Positions 7,685-15,670 of a stretch of DNA of 40,512 bases are shown one piece after another (positions within the stretch are counted from its first letter, which is position 1; each line of letters begins with the position of its first letter). The notes beneath the pieces were generated by a model. It ran no database searches and had not been told where the DNA came from. It was given only the letters and a program-made list of their open reading frames with translations. A program made the translations under genes and the position numbers. Origin of the DNA: a virus; IMG/VR virus record IMGVR_UViG_3300021090_000057, positions 1 to 40,512 of that record; one strand, written 5' to 3'.

Positions 7685-8740
7685 TTACTTGAAAATTTGA
7701 ACGTAGTCACGCAGGCGCTGCGCCTCGTGCTCAAAATCAGCCCGGGTTGAATTGCTGGCATCCAACTCTTGCGGATCATTGATAGATTTATTGGCCACGC
7801 CAACGCGTGGCGAACTTGCATTGAACAAACGATCGATGGTTTCCTGTAAGGTCCCCACCCGGTCAGCCATACCCAGCTCAAGCGCTTGCTGAGCGCCAAC
7901 CACACGTCCCTCACCAAAACCATTTCTCACATCTGCGGGTTTCACGCCACGATTGCGCGCGACTGAATTCACGAACGCATCGTAATAATCACCCACTCTT
8001 GCATCGATGGCTGATCTGGCTTCCTCGGTCAGTGGCTGGTACGGATTCCCCTCCACTTTGAATTTACCCTTGCTGATCAGCGAAACTTTGACACCCGCCT
8101 TTTCGAGAGCCGCGCTCATATCCTGATGGACGGCGAACACACCGATCGATCCCACTTCACTGGATGGGCTGACAACGACCTCATCGGCAGCCGTCCCGAT
8201 CCAATAGGCAGCCGAAGCCATCATGTGATTGACCACTGCGATGACCGGCTTCTGTCCGCGCGCATCGAAGATCTGCGTGGAAAGTTCAGCGATGCCTCCC
8301 ACCTGTCCGCCTGGGCTGTTCACATCCAGGATGATCCCGTTGACATTTGGATCGTTGACCAGCTCCGAAAACTGTGCGCCAAAACGCTCCGCGCTGGTCG
8401 CTCCAGACATGTCCGTCATCAGGTTTGCCCTGGGGAAGATCGTCCCGAAAAGCGGCAGCACAGCCACACTCTGCACCTGACGAGCGGGTGGACGGGCTGC
8501 TCCATGAATTCGGGCCTGTATTTCCTCCGCCTCCAGTTTTTCACCGGATACATGCCGGATCACGATCTCCTGCAGGATGATCAACTGACGAGGCAGGATC
8601 GCCCAGGGAGTCTCCATAAAAGCCTGCAAAACATAAAATCTCGTCATTGCCCGTTCCTCGCGCGAATCAAGCGCCTCCTCCAACCTGGAATCCGCACCCA
8701 TCTGATACGCTACCTGCTCGATTGCTTTAGACCTTGGCAT
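7685..8740 (-). CDS. Head maturation protease, S49/ClpP-like
   Basis: I choose the ATG at 8740 (MPRSKAIEQ) because GGAG lies 9 bases upstream; a TTG five codons earlier is possible. The product has 351 residues. The C-terminal two thirds is a signal peptide peptidase A-type domain with LDVNSPGGQVGG (oxyanion/Gly loop), MMASAAYW with the candidate nucleophile Ser176, and VGSIGVF, with a candidate general base Lys in ISKGKFKVEGNPY about 50 residues later. S49-type enzymes cleave scaffold and procapsid proteins in many phages. The gene overlaps the portal gene end and precedes the scaffold-like gene. Confidence 0.9.
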   Translation of the reverse strand: MPRSKAIEQVAYQMGADSRLEEALDSREERAMTRFYVLQAFMETPWAILPRQLIILQEIVIRHVSGEKLEAEEIQARIHGAARPPARQVQSVAVLPLFGTIFPRANLMTDMSGATSAERFGAQFSELVNDPNVNGIILDVNSPGGQVGGIAELSTQIFDARGQKPVIAVVNHMMASAAYWIGTAADEVVVSPSSEVGSIGVFAVHQDMSAALEKAGVKVSLISKGKFKVEGNPYQPLTEEARSAIDARVGDYYDAFVNSVARNRGVKPADVRNGFGEGRVVGAQQALELGMADRVGTLQETIDRLFNASSPRVGVANKSINDPQELDASNSTRADFEHEAQRLRDYVQIFK

Positions 8741-9950
8741 TTTGTGGCGCTCCAATCTCGCCGTTATTACGGCTCATCCAGAACTTGTCACCATCCAGAT
8801 AACTGTTCTCATCTTCCAGTTCGCGCGCTTGGTTCGGCTGCATCGTACCTGAGCCGATCCGGATGGCATACAACTCCGCGCGGCTCTTGGCATTCGTGCG
8901 CAGGATCGCGGCGCGGTTGAATTTGAAATATGCACTCTGTTGATCCGCTTCGCTCAGCCAGTGCAGACGCCCGGCTTGTTCCAACTGCACCAGATGCGGG
9001 TCTAATGTTGATTTGAGATAGTCCAGGTCCTGCTGTTCGTTGCTCTGATAGCTTTGCTTCCCCAGGTTTAACTTGTACCCCGGGTACTTGAAATAATTGG
9101 CGATCTCCAGATCGGTGTTGTTCATGCTTTCCATGAATTGCGCATCCCTGAATTGCATCGTGATCGGCTCGAACTTCGTGACCTTATTGTCGAAGACGAT
9201 CAGATTGCCTGCGTTATCCGAACCGCTGACTCCATCGCTGTATGCATCCCGATATTTGTCCCGCCCACCTTTATCGAGCAGTGCATTGACCTGGATATAG
9301 GCCGCCGGGTTCAACCCCTGCCCTTGCACGCTGCTCTGTGTCGCAGACATTCCCATCCGCAACCCGACAGTCTCGCGCGCATACTCCAGCACAGACCGGC
9401 CCCAGATGCCATTCGTCGAATTGATCATCACAGGCGCCACTTCGACAGACGGAATAAATTTCTTTTCCCCGTTGGGAAACCGCACTTCGTACCACAGATA
9501 ACCGTCCGGGTCCAATTTCGGCGCGGTCACGTTGGTGGGTAGGATGAATAACTCACGCAAGGCAGGTGGAGGCGGCTGCCAGATCAACGAATTTCCCCAG
9601 GACAAAAGCCACATCGCAACGGTTTTCTTGAACACGAATGGATTCATCCAGCGGTTCGGAGAGACCTCCAGTAGATACGAAATATTCCGCACATTCGCAT
9701 CCGGCGGGATGCGTTCGGTCTTGCCGTTCGCACTGCGAAACATCTGCAATGGCATACTGGCGATATCGTCGCTGATGCCATTCAAACAACGGAAATATGT
9801 TGCGACCCTTTTTGCCAACTCCGGATTGATCGGCTGCCGTGACCTGGTCTGAGCGCGTCCCGCGTAGAGGCTGCCGCCCTGATCGGGAACGCCTTGCATT
9901 TTCGCAGGTGGTTCAGCCTTCGCGTAAGTCAATGCACCGGTGACGATCAT
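8727..9950 (-). CDS. Portal protein, HK97-type
   Basis: This 407-residue protein starts at an ATG with AAGGAG upstream. The arrangement VATYFRCLNGISDDIASMPL, then LLSWGNSLIW, a short LPTNVTAP strand region, and IWGRSVLEYARETVGL, fits phage portal proteins of the HK97 family. The helical wing ends in a C-terminus rich in Asn/Glu. The portal forms the 12-fold vertex through which DNA is packaged. Its stop overlaps the protease start. Confidence 0.92.
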   Translation of the reverse strand: MIVTGALTYAKAEPPAKMQGVPDQGGSLYAGRAQTRSRQPINPELAKRVATYFRCLNGISDDIASMPLQMFRSANGKTERIPPDANVRNISYLLEVSPNRWMNPFVFKKTVAMWLLSWGNSLIWQPPPPALRELFILPTNVTAPKLDPDGYLWYEVRFPNGEKKFIPSVEVAPVMINSTNGIWGRSVLEYARETVGLRMGMSATQSSVQGQGLNPAAYIQVNALLDKGGRDKYRDAYSDGVSGSDNAGNLIVFDNKVTKFEPITMQFRDAQFMESMNNTDLEIANYFKYPGYKLNLGKQSYQSNEQQDLDYLKSTLDPHLVQLEQAGRLHWLSEADQQSAYFKFNRAAILRTNAKSRAELYAIRIGSGTMQPNQARELEDENSYLDGDKFWMSRNNGEIGAPQNAKV

Positions 9951-9990
9951 CCCGCACGCTCCTTCCTAAAGCTGTATGTAACGTGCGGGA

Positions 9991-10146
9991 TCATTGGTTA
10001 GCCTTTGCCTTTCCGATCAGAAAACCAAACAATAAACAAAAAATGCCGGCAGAAAAAAAAGCAGCTGCAGGATGAAGAAGGTAGGCTCCAGTAGTGATCA
10101 AGGCTGCTCCCAGCCAGTAGAAAATATCATCAAGATAATTCCTCAC
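9991..10146 (-). CDS. Small membrane protein, two hydrophobic segments
   Basis: The GTG at 10146 overlaps the TGA of the preceding gene (GTGA), giving a 51-residue product beginning MRNYLDDIFYWLG. Two hydrophobic segments (residues about 8-24 and 28-45) are separated by a short HPA turn, and the end is basic (IGKAKANQ). This hairpin-in-membrane plan could be a small holin or accessory protein. No family is recognised. Confidence 0.6.
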   Translation of the reverse strand: MRNYLDDIFYWLGAALITTGAYLLHPAAAFFSAGIFCLLFGFLIGKAKANQ

Positions 10147-10688
10147 CGGTATGCCCCAAAGAGATCCACTAGTGGACCGCTCATGGCTCTGATCCGCTCC
10201 GGATGCGGCACGCTGTTTCGGCAGTCCTCCACCCACGGACGGATATAGAAATCAAGCGGATAATCGAACATCGGTGAATGATAGGTGGAGGGTAGGCAAT
10301 GTTTCACCGGTCCCTGATAGCAGTCCATCCCGCACAGGATGACCGGATCACATCCCAGCCACAGCGCGAACCAGGTGGCTGTGTTCGAGCTAAAAAATCC
10401 AGTCCAGACATTCGCAACATCGAAGATGACATCCGTAGTCGGTTCCGGGCTGACATGCACCGCGCGGTGAGCGCGCACTGCTTCCACCTGCAGCGGATTG
10501 GTTTCCGGTGTATCGTTGTAGACCATGAAATCAGGCTGGCAATAATAGAACGCGTGATAGTTGACGGCGATCAGCACTGCTTCAGGAGGCACGCGCTGTA
10601 GGTCATCCGGCAGGCTTGGACCTCCGCCCAGGATTGCAGCTGGCTGCCCAATGAAAAGATCGCGCATTTCCGAAAGAGGTTTTTTCAA
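10143..10688 (-). CDS. GGGPSL-motif Rossmann-like protein (DUF115/MptE-like)
   Basis: The start is the TTG at 10688 with AGGGG 7 bases upstream; the next ATG (residue 8) has no clear ribosome site. The 181-residue product has the motif AAILGGGPSLPDD near residue 18, then AVLIAVNYHAFYY and PDFMVYND, a nucleotide-sugar or pterin-type Rossmann arrangement seen in DUF115/MptE-like and flagellin glycosylation accessory proteins. A Cys/His-rich CGMDCYQGPVKHC stretch follows. Why such a protein lies between terminase and portal is unknown; modification of virion or host-surface sugars is one guess. Confidence 0.6.
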   Translation of the reverse strand: MKKPLSEMRDLFIGQPAAILGGGPSLPDDLQRVPPEAVLIAVNYHAFYYCQPDFMVYNDTPETNPLQVEAVRAHRAVHVSPEPTTDVIFDVANVWTGFFSSNTATWFALWLGCDPVILCGMDCYQGPVKHCLPSTYHSPMFDYPLDFYIRPWVEDCRNSVPHPERIRAMSGPLVDLFGAYR

Positions 10689-10691
10689 GCA

Positions 10692-10802
10692 TCATCCCCT
10701 GAAAATTTTGCCAACTAGCCAGCTTCCAACACTCCAACCAAAACCAGCACAAGCGCCAGCTGCGATCAGCCACACAAAATTCAATGCAGTCCAGTCAAAC
10801 AT
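10692..10802 (-). CDS. Very small membrane protein (36 residues)
   Basis: The ATG at 10802 lies inside the last codons of the upstream gene, whose end supplies AAAGGAGT as ribosome site. The product MFDWTALNFVWLIAAGACAG continues through a Gly-rich hydrophobic span to a basic end (GKIFRG) and stops at 10692. A single transmembrane helix with glycine spacing suggests oligomerisation in the membrane. It may belong with the neighbouring two-span protein as a lysis helper; this is inference. Confidence 0.5.
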   Translation of the reverse strand: MFDWTALNFVWLIAAGACAGFGWSVGSWLVGKIFRG

Positions 10803-11151
10803 TCATACTCCTTTCGACGAGCGCATGGATCGCATCAGCCAGGCGGATGATCGCAGCCGCTATCGAGGCATCGTCACTGGTGCCCAGCTCGATCACATCC
10901 ACGTATTCGATATCTGCATCCCTGACCCGGCACCAGGCTGTCTTGTAGGGCGGCTTGAGAAAGATCGGGGGATTGGGCACCAACCAGGCGTAGGGAATCC
11001 CGCCAACCGAGACAACGCGATAGGCTTCCAGAACGGTTCCAGCCGGGGCAGCTGAACTGACTTCCCTGGCGCCCTTACTGCGGGGGATCGGCTTATCCAG
11101 GATCACGAGTCCCGCTGTGACTTTGACGATTAACAGATATTTCGCTTCCAT
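10795..11151 (-). CDS. Hypothetical 118-residue protein of the late operon
   Basis: The ATG at 11151 (MEAKYLLIVKVTAGL) has AAGGA 4 bases upstream and is the first gene after the promoter/leader at 11161-11276. Residues 5-95 are strand-rich with YRVVSVGGIPYAWLVPNPPIF, then a C-terminal helix (SIAAAIIRLADAIHALVER). No recognised family. Its location at the head of the structural block makes a virion or assembly role likely. Confidence 0.6.
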   Translation of the reverse strand: MEAKYLLIVKVTAGLVILDKPIPRSKGAREVSSAAPAGTVLEAYRVVSVGGIPYAWLVPNPPIFLKPPYKTAWCRVRDADIEYVDVIELGTSDDASIAAAIIRLADAIHALVERSMNV

Positions 11152-11160
11152 GTGTTCCTT

Positions 11161-11276
11161 AAACGCAAACGCCCAATGACCTAAAGAGATCATTGGGCGC
11201 GTCCTCCAACTGAGTGTGTCCCGGACTGCACCAGGACCGCAACGAGTTATTTAATTGATTGGCATTATAACTCCGA
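11161..11276 (-). promoter_or_regulatory. Late promoter and hairpin leader, copy 1
   Basis: Reading leftward, a TATAAT (11264-11269) is followed by GCCAATCAATTAAATAACTC, then an imperfect hairpin (11218-11237) and a perfect 10-bp-stem hairpin (CGCCCAATGA, 11170-11179, with TCATTGGGCG, 11190-11199) before the ATG at 11151. The same ordered pieces occur at 15251-15353, so this is probably a paralogous regulatory leader. A weak -35 (GATGAC-like) lies about 16 bases upstream of the -10. Confidence 0.6.
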
Positions 11277-11295
11277 ATTCAGGGGGTCATCTCGG

Positions 11296-11457
11296 CTATC
11301 TCATAACTGCCAGACAATATTCACAAGTGGTTTTCTCTGCCTGGACTGAAAACTCTTTCTTGGTGTTGCTCTTATGACCGCATAAAGCCACATATGCATC
11401 TGCCAATCCAGGGACAACCTCAAGACGAACGAGAAGATGAATGGTTACTCTGATCAA
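11296..11457 (-). CDS. Small zinc-finger-like protein
   Basis: The likely start is the TTG at 11457 with AAGGA 5 bases upstream, giving 53 residues (MIRVTIHLLVRLEVV at the start). The C-terminal half has CGH then, 17 residues on, CEYC, a spacing seen in many small phage proteins of the form TLCG...TCxxCLxxM that probably bind one zinc. The longer upstream frame runs through repeat array A and is rejected as coding. Confidence 0.5.
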   Translation of the reverse strand: MIRVTIHLLVRLEVVPGLADAYVALCGHKSNTKKEFSVQAEKTTCEYCLAVMR

Positions 11458-11572
11458 TCTTGTCCTTCTTCCGGAAGCGAGATCCAAACAAGGCGAAATC
11501 TTGTGTTCCCGGGGAGCTCCGATCGAATACAAGAAATCTTGTCCTTCAGCTGGGCTGGATATCCAAACAAGA
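11458..11572. repeat. TCTTGT-N24-ACAAGA array A (three units)
   Basis: Units at 11458-11493 (right half ACAAGG), 11499-11534 and 11537-11572, each with exactly 24 bases between the half-sites and 2-5 bases between units. Spacers contain internal palindromes such as TCCGGA, GGAGCTCC and GGATATCC. The array begins 4 bases after the stop of the membrane protein at 11576-11782. Confidence 0.8.
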
Positions 11573-11575
11573 TTG

Positions 11576-11782
11576 TTACTTCCTTTTTTCAATTGAAAAA
11601 CCAAGCATGAGAATCAAAGTCGCAAACAGCACGTGTCCATCTGAAAAAGCAGCGAGGGCGCACAATGAAGTAAAAAGGTAAATCCAACAAAGTGGCTCCT
11701 GTGACCACTCTCGGACCCGATCAACAAAAGCCATCATTGTTTCAATAAAAAGACCGCGAATATTTCGAAGGGAATTTATCAT
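11576..11782 (-). CDS. Small membrane protein downstream of the large terminase
   Basis: The ATG at 11782 (MINSLRNIRGLFIETMMAF) gives 68 residues with one or two hydrophobic stretches (WIYLFTSLCALAAF and LFATLILMLGFSI) and a basic end. There is no strong ribosome site; a TATAAT lies just upstream. It sits between repeat arrays A and B, which makes it look like an inserted cargo rather than a core late gene. Function unknown. Confidence 0.45.
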   Translation of the reverse strand: MINSLRNIRGLFIETMMAFVDRVREWSQEPLCWIYLFTSLCALAAFSDGHVLFATLILMLGFSIEKRK

Positions 11783-11806
11783 GATCCAATTATACTCATG
11801 CAGCTT

Positions 11807-11881
11807 TCTTGTATGGCGCCAGGTCCGCCGGCAGAGACAAGACAGTCTTGTCCCCGAGCTCAGCTGGATATCCAAACAAGA
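11807..11881. repeat. TCTTGT-N24-ACAAGA array B (two units)
   Basis: Units at 11807-11842 and 11846-11881, both with 24-base spacers. The first spacer begins ATGGCGCCAGGTCCGCC, identical to spacers in arrays C and G; the second ends GGATATCCAA as in array A. The array ends 4 bases from the stop of the large terminase. Confidence 0.8.
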
Positions 11882-11884
11882 TTT

Positions 11885-13813
11885 CTACAACCCAAACTCA
11901 TCCGAATTCACGTACTCCTGGTACCGGGTCTGCTCGCGCAGTGGCTGGATCCGGAACAAACCATCGATGCCGGCAGCCAGCAGGTCCACGCGCTTTGTGT
12001 CGCCGGCGTGTTTCTTCGAAATCATAATATTTTCTTTTGTATCGACAATCTCCTGCGCGTTGCTCACACACCAGGTGAGCAGCGGCGATCCATCGTGTAC
12101 AAGTTTTCCACTGGCTACCGCCTCCCGAAATAATTTTGTTGGCTCATTGAGATTCGGCATCGTCTGCCGCACTTCGATGGTGGTATAGCCCAGATCATCC
12201 AGCTCGTTCTTCAGATGTGTCGCGTTGTATGGATCATAACAAAATTCATGCATCTGCCAGCCATTCAGCGCCGCGTAATGATACTTCAGCAGCCTGGTCA
12301 TTGTTCGTTTTTTTTCTTTTTCATCATCCACAGCCAATTCATCGGCGAGCAGCTTCCCGTTGATGGCTTCGATCTGATCGATCAATGTTTGATAATCGGT
12401 CACATCTCCCTGGGTGATCGTCAGCCAACCGGCTTTCGCCCAATCCCGATAGGGGATCTTGTCTGTTTTCCGGTGTCGATCGACCGCGCCCTCCGGCATG
12501 AATCCGTGAGCTGTGATCCCGATCCGATCATTCGGCAGTGCGAACACATACCCAAGCGCTGTGAGATCGATCTTCTTGGAGAGATCGCCGCCCACGATGC
12601 ACAAGAGTCCGCGCGTCATTCCCAGGAATGCTTCACGCGACACCGCGCATTTGTCCCACTGGCTTTGCTGGCTGCCCTCACCCACCATGTAGTCGCCCAT
12701 GTAGCTGTGCTCATTGCCGTGCTGCCATTTATTTAAGTTCTTGATCCGGAACGAACGGATCTTCTCCGGAATTTTCGAACCGAACGCAGTGTCATGCTGC
12801 TGCTTTAATTTCTCCAACCCTTTCGGGGTGCTCGCGCGCAGTGGATTGGACTTAATCCAATTACGAGGATCGTGCTCATCATCATGCTCATCCATTTCGC
12901 GGATGATGACAAAATAACGTTCGTTTTTCGTCGCGTCGTCTTTATCGCTCACCGCTCCCTCGAGGATCAGCTTGCAGTATTCGTATTCCTGATGACATGG
13001 GCTCTCGACATCATCGCCCGCGGTGGTGATCGTAAAGATCAACGGCTGCGCCCTCTGTCCCTGCGCAGTAGACATCAGATCAAATAATTTGGATGTTGGG
13101 TGAGCATGATACTCATCGATGAATGCACATGACGGATTGAATGAATCTTTGTTCTTGACTTCACCCGAGAAGGCTTTCATTTCGCCACCGCGCGTCCGAT
13201 GGCTCATCTCGTACTTGGCAATGCGTAAGCGTTTGCGAAGGTCCCGGCTTTTTTCTCCCATCGTCATCGAGTAGTTATACAACACGCGCGCCTGGCTGCG
13301 GTCCACTGCCGTGCAATAGACCGAGGGTGATGCCTCCATATCTCCCACCATCATATAGAGTCCAATGCCCGCGCCGCGCGTGGTCTTGGCATTCTTGCGA
13401 GCTTCGGTCACGAATGCCATATTGAATCTGCGCAGGCCTGTTTCACGGCCATTGCTACGCTTGATTTTCTCCAACCTGGAGACCCAGCCGAAAATGCAGC
13501 TCACTTCGAAAACATGGGCGGGAATCAAATCAATCGGCTGCCCCGCAAATTGACCTTCCACGTGTACCAGATGCTTGAACCATTCTTTCGAAACAAAGAT
13601 TGCCTGTTTCTCATCGAAAATCCATTGCCACTCCGGATCGCGCGGCGGGACCGGTCTGCCCGTTGCCTTTTCGATTCGCCTGGCGAGTAATCCCGGCAGC
13701 TGCCCAGCGCTCGCCAGGTCATAAAGATGACGCAAACATGCAAGCTGTTCCCATCTGCCTGTGACGATGGTTTGCTCCACCGCGTTCACTGCATACTGAG
13801 TGGCCGGATGCAT
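11885..13813 (-). CDS. terL: Terminase large subunit
   Basis: This 642-residue ATPase/nuclease motor starts at an ATG with GGAGTAGG upstream. The ATPase domain has a Walker A-type loop ARKNAKTT (residues 138-145) and Walker B CAFIDE (229-234), with an ITTAG coupling motif later. The C-terminal nuclease has GGDLSKKIDLTALG near residue 425 and later acidic clusters. This is the Terminase_1 (HK97-type) family, which translocates DNA into the procapsid and cuts it. It is unusually followed immediately by a repeat array instead of the portal gene. Confidence 0.95.
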   Translation of the reverse strand: MHPATQYAVNAVEQTIVTGRWEQLACLRHLYDLASAGQLPGLLARRIEKATGRPVPPRDPEWQWIFDEKQAIFVSKEWFKHLVHVEGQFAGQPIDLIPAHVFEVSCIFGWVSRLEKIKRSNGRETGLRRFNMAFVTEARKNAKTTRGAGIGLYMMVGDMEASPSVYCTAVDRSQARVLYNYSMTMGEKSRDLRKRLRIAKYEMSHRTRGGEMKAFSGEVKNKDSFNPSCAFIDEYHAHPTSKLFDLMSTAQGQRAQPLIFTITTAGDDVESPCHQEYEYCKLILEGAVSDKDDATKNERYFVIIREMDEHDDEHDPRNWIKSNPLRASTPKGLEKLKQQHDTAFGSKIPEKIRSFRIKNLNKWQHGNEHSYMGDYMVGEGSQQSQWDKCAVSREAFLGMTRGLLCIVGGDLSKKIDLTALGYVFALPNDRIGITAHGFMPEGAVDRHRKTDKIPYRDWAKAGWLTITQGDVTDYQTLIDQIEAINGKLLADELAVDDEKEKKRTMTRLLKYHYAALNGWQMHEFCYDPYNATHLKNELDDLGYTTIEVRQTMPNLNEPTKLFREAVASGKLVHDGSPLLTWCVSNAQEIVDTKENIMISKKHAGDTKRVDLLAAGIDGLFRIQPLREQTRYQEYVNSDEFGL

Positions 13814-13825
13814 CCTACTCCATCG

Positions 13826-13951
13826 TTATTTAACCTGACACATAGTAAGCACCGATTGCAACAACTCCTCTGCAACAGTATATGCATCGCTGCTTAACTT
13901 ATGGCGTACGATATCGCCGGGTCTCAAACTCACATATTGATCTTGATTCAT
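13826..13951 (-). CDS. Small 41-residue protein between terminase subunits
   Basis: The ATG at 13951 has AAGGA upstream. The product (MNQDQYVSLRPGDIVRHKLS start) contains a RPGDIVRHKLSSDAYTV strand pattern like small SH3-barrel phage proteins and stops 12 bases before the large terminase start. Functional assignment is not possible. Confidence 0.55.
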   Translation of the reverse strand: MNQDQYVSLRPGDIVRHKLSSDAYTVAEELLQSVLTMCQVK

Positions 13952-13966
13952 AGCTATATCCTTTCA

Positions 13967-14428
13967 TCAATCAAACTTCTCCCCGAATTCATCTTTGGGC
14001 GGTTCATCCGCGCGCTTTTTGATCAAACGCGTGCGCGCGTCCGGAGTGAAACCTAATCTCTCCGAATATTCCAGGATCCGCCGCATATAGGTTTGCAGGA
14101 TTCGGTGATCATCAATTGTGAAACGCGTCTTCGAAGAAATCTTCTTGTATTTCGATACCCCTTCGCAGAACAATGCCAGGATCTCACTATCCAGCGCATC
14201 GAGCATATCCTTGCCACCATTCAGCCCGGCGATCTCAGTGATTTTCTTATCCCAGATCTCGCGCGCTGATTTGCTCAGCCAGATCGGAGGCTGGATGCTC
14301 GATTTATCCTCGCGCTCGAAGGCTTTTGCAGCTTCCTCGCGCGCTGATTTCTCTTTCGCAGTCCAGTGTTTTCCTCCATTTTTCTTCCCCACATCCATGG
14401 TTTTCGCAGCAACGGTCCTGGCAGGCAT
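13967..14428 (-). CDS. terS: Terminase small subunit, P27-like
   Basis: This 153-residue protein has a basic N-terminus, then a helical core (IWLSKSAREIWDKKITEI, ILALFCEGVSKYKKI) and a C-terminal basic tail with PPKDEFGEKFD. The W.s..Ar..W pattern is typical of phage P27-family small terminases. These recognise the packaging start site. It lies between the HNH nuclease and the large terminase, the order found in cos-packaging phages. Confidence 0.85.
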   Translation of the reverse strand: MPARTVAAKTMDVGKKNGGKHWTAKEKSAREEAAKAFEREDKSSIQPPIWLSKSAREIWDKKITEIAGLNGGKDMLDALDSEILALFCEGVSKYKKISSKTRFTIDDHRILQTYMRRILEYSERLGFTPDARTRLIKKRADEPPKDEFGEKFD

Positions 14429-14561
14429 CTCAGCTCATGACCTCAACTCAACCCCAAAAACCATTGAAAGCGGATTGGGGACACTTTCACGCGTTGGCAG
14501 CCACCGCCGTTCTATCCCCTCCGCTCGAAACTTTTTTTGAGGGGGGCTATAGATATCGTGA
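14429..14561. other. Gene-free gap between small terminase and HNH nuclease: candidate packaging (cos) region
   Basis: No ORF fits here. The notable feature is an inverted repeat CCCCTC (14516-14521) / GAGGGG (14539-14544) with an A/T-rich centre, followed by a run of six G. The neighbouring HNH and terS genes are those that flank cos in HK97-like phages. I cannot place the cut points, so this remains a candidate. Confidence 0.35.
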
Positions 14562-14903
14562 TTACACATGCCAAACTTCTTCTGCTGTCTTGTTGGAATG
14601 ATGCGGCTTGCATAATGATTGCAAGTTACCCTGGTCAAAGAACAGCTGCGGATCGCCATGGTGCGGCGTGATGTGATCGACCTCGGATGCCATCACATGC
14701 GCATTCGTTGCCAAGCATTCAACACACCACGGCTCCTTGGCCAGCTGGGCCACACGCATAGACTTCCACTGCTGACTGTTGTACAGCTTCTTGACCGCAG
14801 GATCACGGACCACGATCTTGGTCGAATGAGCAAGGCATCTCCCACCCTTGACCAGCACATTGCAGCCTGGATAGGTGCACTTCCGCAGGGACGCGTATGG
14901 CAT
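14562..14903 (-). CDS. HNH endonuclease (terminase-associated)
   Basis: This 113-residue protein has an N-terminal zinc-like CTYPGCN...C...H cluster (residues 9-26), then CVECLA, the catalytic EVDHI (H at about 77) and NLQSLCKPHHSNKT, a standard HNH arrangement. Small HNH proteins next to terminase are required for cos cleavage and packaging in several phages (HK97 gp74 type). It begins 4 bases downstream of the holin-like gene stop. Confidence 0.9.
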   Translation of the reverse strand: MPYASLRKCTYPGCNVLVKGGRCLAHSTKIVVRDPAVKKLYNSQQWKSMRVAQLAKEPWCVECLATNAHVMASEVDHITPHHGDPQLFFDQGNLQSLCKPHHSNKTAEEVWHV

Positions 14904-14906
14904 TGC

Positions 14907-15224
14907 TCAGCGCAGACTCCGATAGCCAGGCGTGCGCCGCCTGTTGAGGATGAATGCAGTACCGACACCTGCCAACGCCAGCACGATCAGGTGGATGATT
15001 GTCAAGAGTATTTGGTCAGGAATAAACGCGAGCAACTTTAAACCAAACTCAAATACAGTGACTACAATCGCAGCCAGGACAGCAGCCAGTTCAACGGCAA
15101 AGCCTCGTAGGTCTAATCCCCATCGCACAAACACATAGCTGAAAGCGGCAGTAAGCAACGACGTGATCAATCCCAGGATCAAGATCTTGGCTTCATCAGG
15201 CAATGCGACGAAAGAAGCAAACAT
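14907..15224 (-). CDS. Holin-like membrane protein, first gene of the late operon
   Basis: The ATG at 15224 has GGAG 9 bases upstream. The 105-residue product has three hydrophobic segments (residues about 13-34, 40-62, 70-92) and a basic, Arg-rich C-terminus (LNRRRTPGYRSLR). This plan fits class I holins or other small phage membrane proteins, but no signature is decisive and no endolysin was found beside it. It is the first gene after the hairpin leader at 15251-15353. Confidence 0.5.
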   Translation of the reverse strand: MFASFVALPDEAKILILGLITSLLTAAFSYVFVRWGLDLRGFAVELAAVLAAIVVTVFEFGLKLLAFIPDQILLTIIHLIVLALAGVGTAFILNRRRTPGYRSLR

Positions 15225-15250
15225 AATTATTCTCCTTGTTTAAACGACAA

Positions 15251-15353
15251 CACCCGACATAGATAATCTATATCGGGTGCATCAACCGACAGACCGTCTC
15301 AGTCTAAAACCGAGACTGCAACAAGTATTCAATTGGCGTTGGCATTATAGCTG
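15251..15353 (-). promoter_or_regulatory. Late promoter and hairpin leader, copy 2
   Basis: A minus-strand TATAAT (15344-15349) is followed by GCCAACGCCAATTGAATACT, close to the sequence in copy 1, then a hairpin with CAGTCT (15300-15305) and AGACTG (15313-15318), then a near-perfect 29-bp hairpin (15251-15279; CACCCGA/TCGGGTG plus ATAGAT/ATCTAT). An overlapping GTCTC/GAGAC pairing makes alternative folds possible. The -10 abuts the stop of the upstream gene. Confidence 0.6.
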
Positions 15354-15668
15354 ACAACGCTGCGCCAGCTGCAGAGCGGCTGCTCTTGCAATCTTCCACT
15401 GCTTCAGGTAATGGACACAACTCAGATAAGTGCATTTGATCCTGCGCGCATCCCCGATGATCTCAGCACGGATGTGGACGCTCTCCGGAGGAATGACACT
15501 GGACGCAAGAGAAACTTCATACACAGCCAGCGCAGTCAACTGTTGACCCTCGTCTTGCACATAATGCAGCTCACCAATGATATGACTGTGTGGATAATCG
15601 CTGAGCTGATCACCTCTCACGCACTCACCAGTGCATAGAAAAAACTTTCGAATCTTCGATGTGTTCAT
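15345..15668 (-). CDS. Hypothetical 107-residue protein
   Basis: The ATG at 15668 (MNTSKIRKFFLCTGE) lies 3 bases after the stop of the coiled-coil gene; no clear ribosome site is visible, so coupling is likely. The product is strand-rich in the middle (ELHYVQDEGQQLTALAVYEV) and ends in a helix with several Cys and Arg. It is the last gene of the early operon before the late promoter at 15344. Unknown function. Confidence 0.55.
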   Translation of the reverse strand: MNTSKIRKFFLCTGECVRGDQLSDYPHSHIIGELHYVQDEGQQLTALAVYEVSLASSVIPPESVHIRAEIIGDARRIKCTYLSCVHYLKQWKIARAAALQLAQRCQL

Positions 15669-15670
15669 GT

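Noticed and set aside
11458-11881. CRISPR array from repeated TCTTGT/ACAAGA blocks
   Set aside because: The repeated parts are 6-base inverted half-sites, not 20-40-base direct repeats. Spacers share blocks with one another and no cas gene is present.
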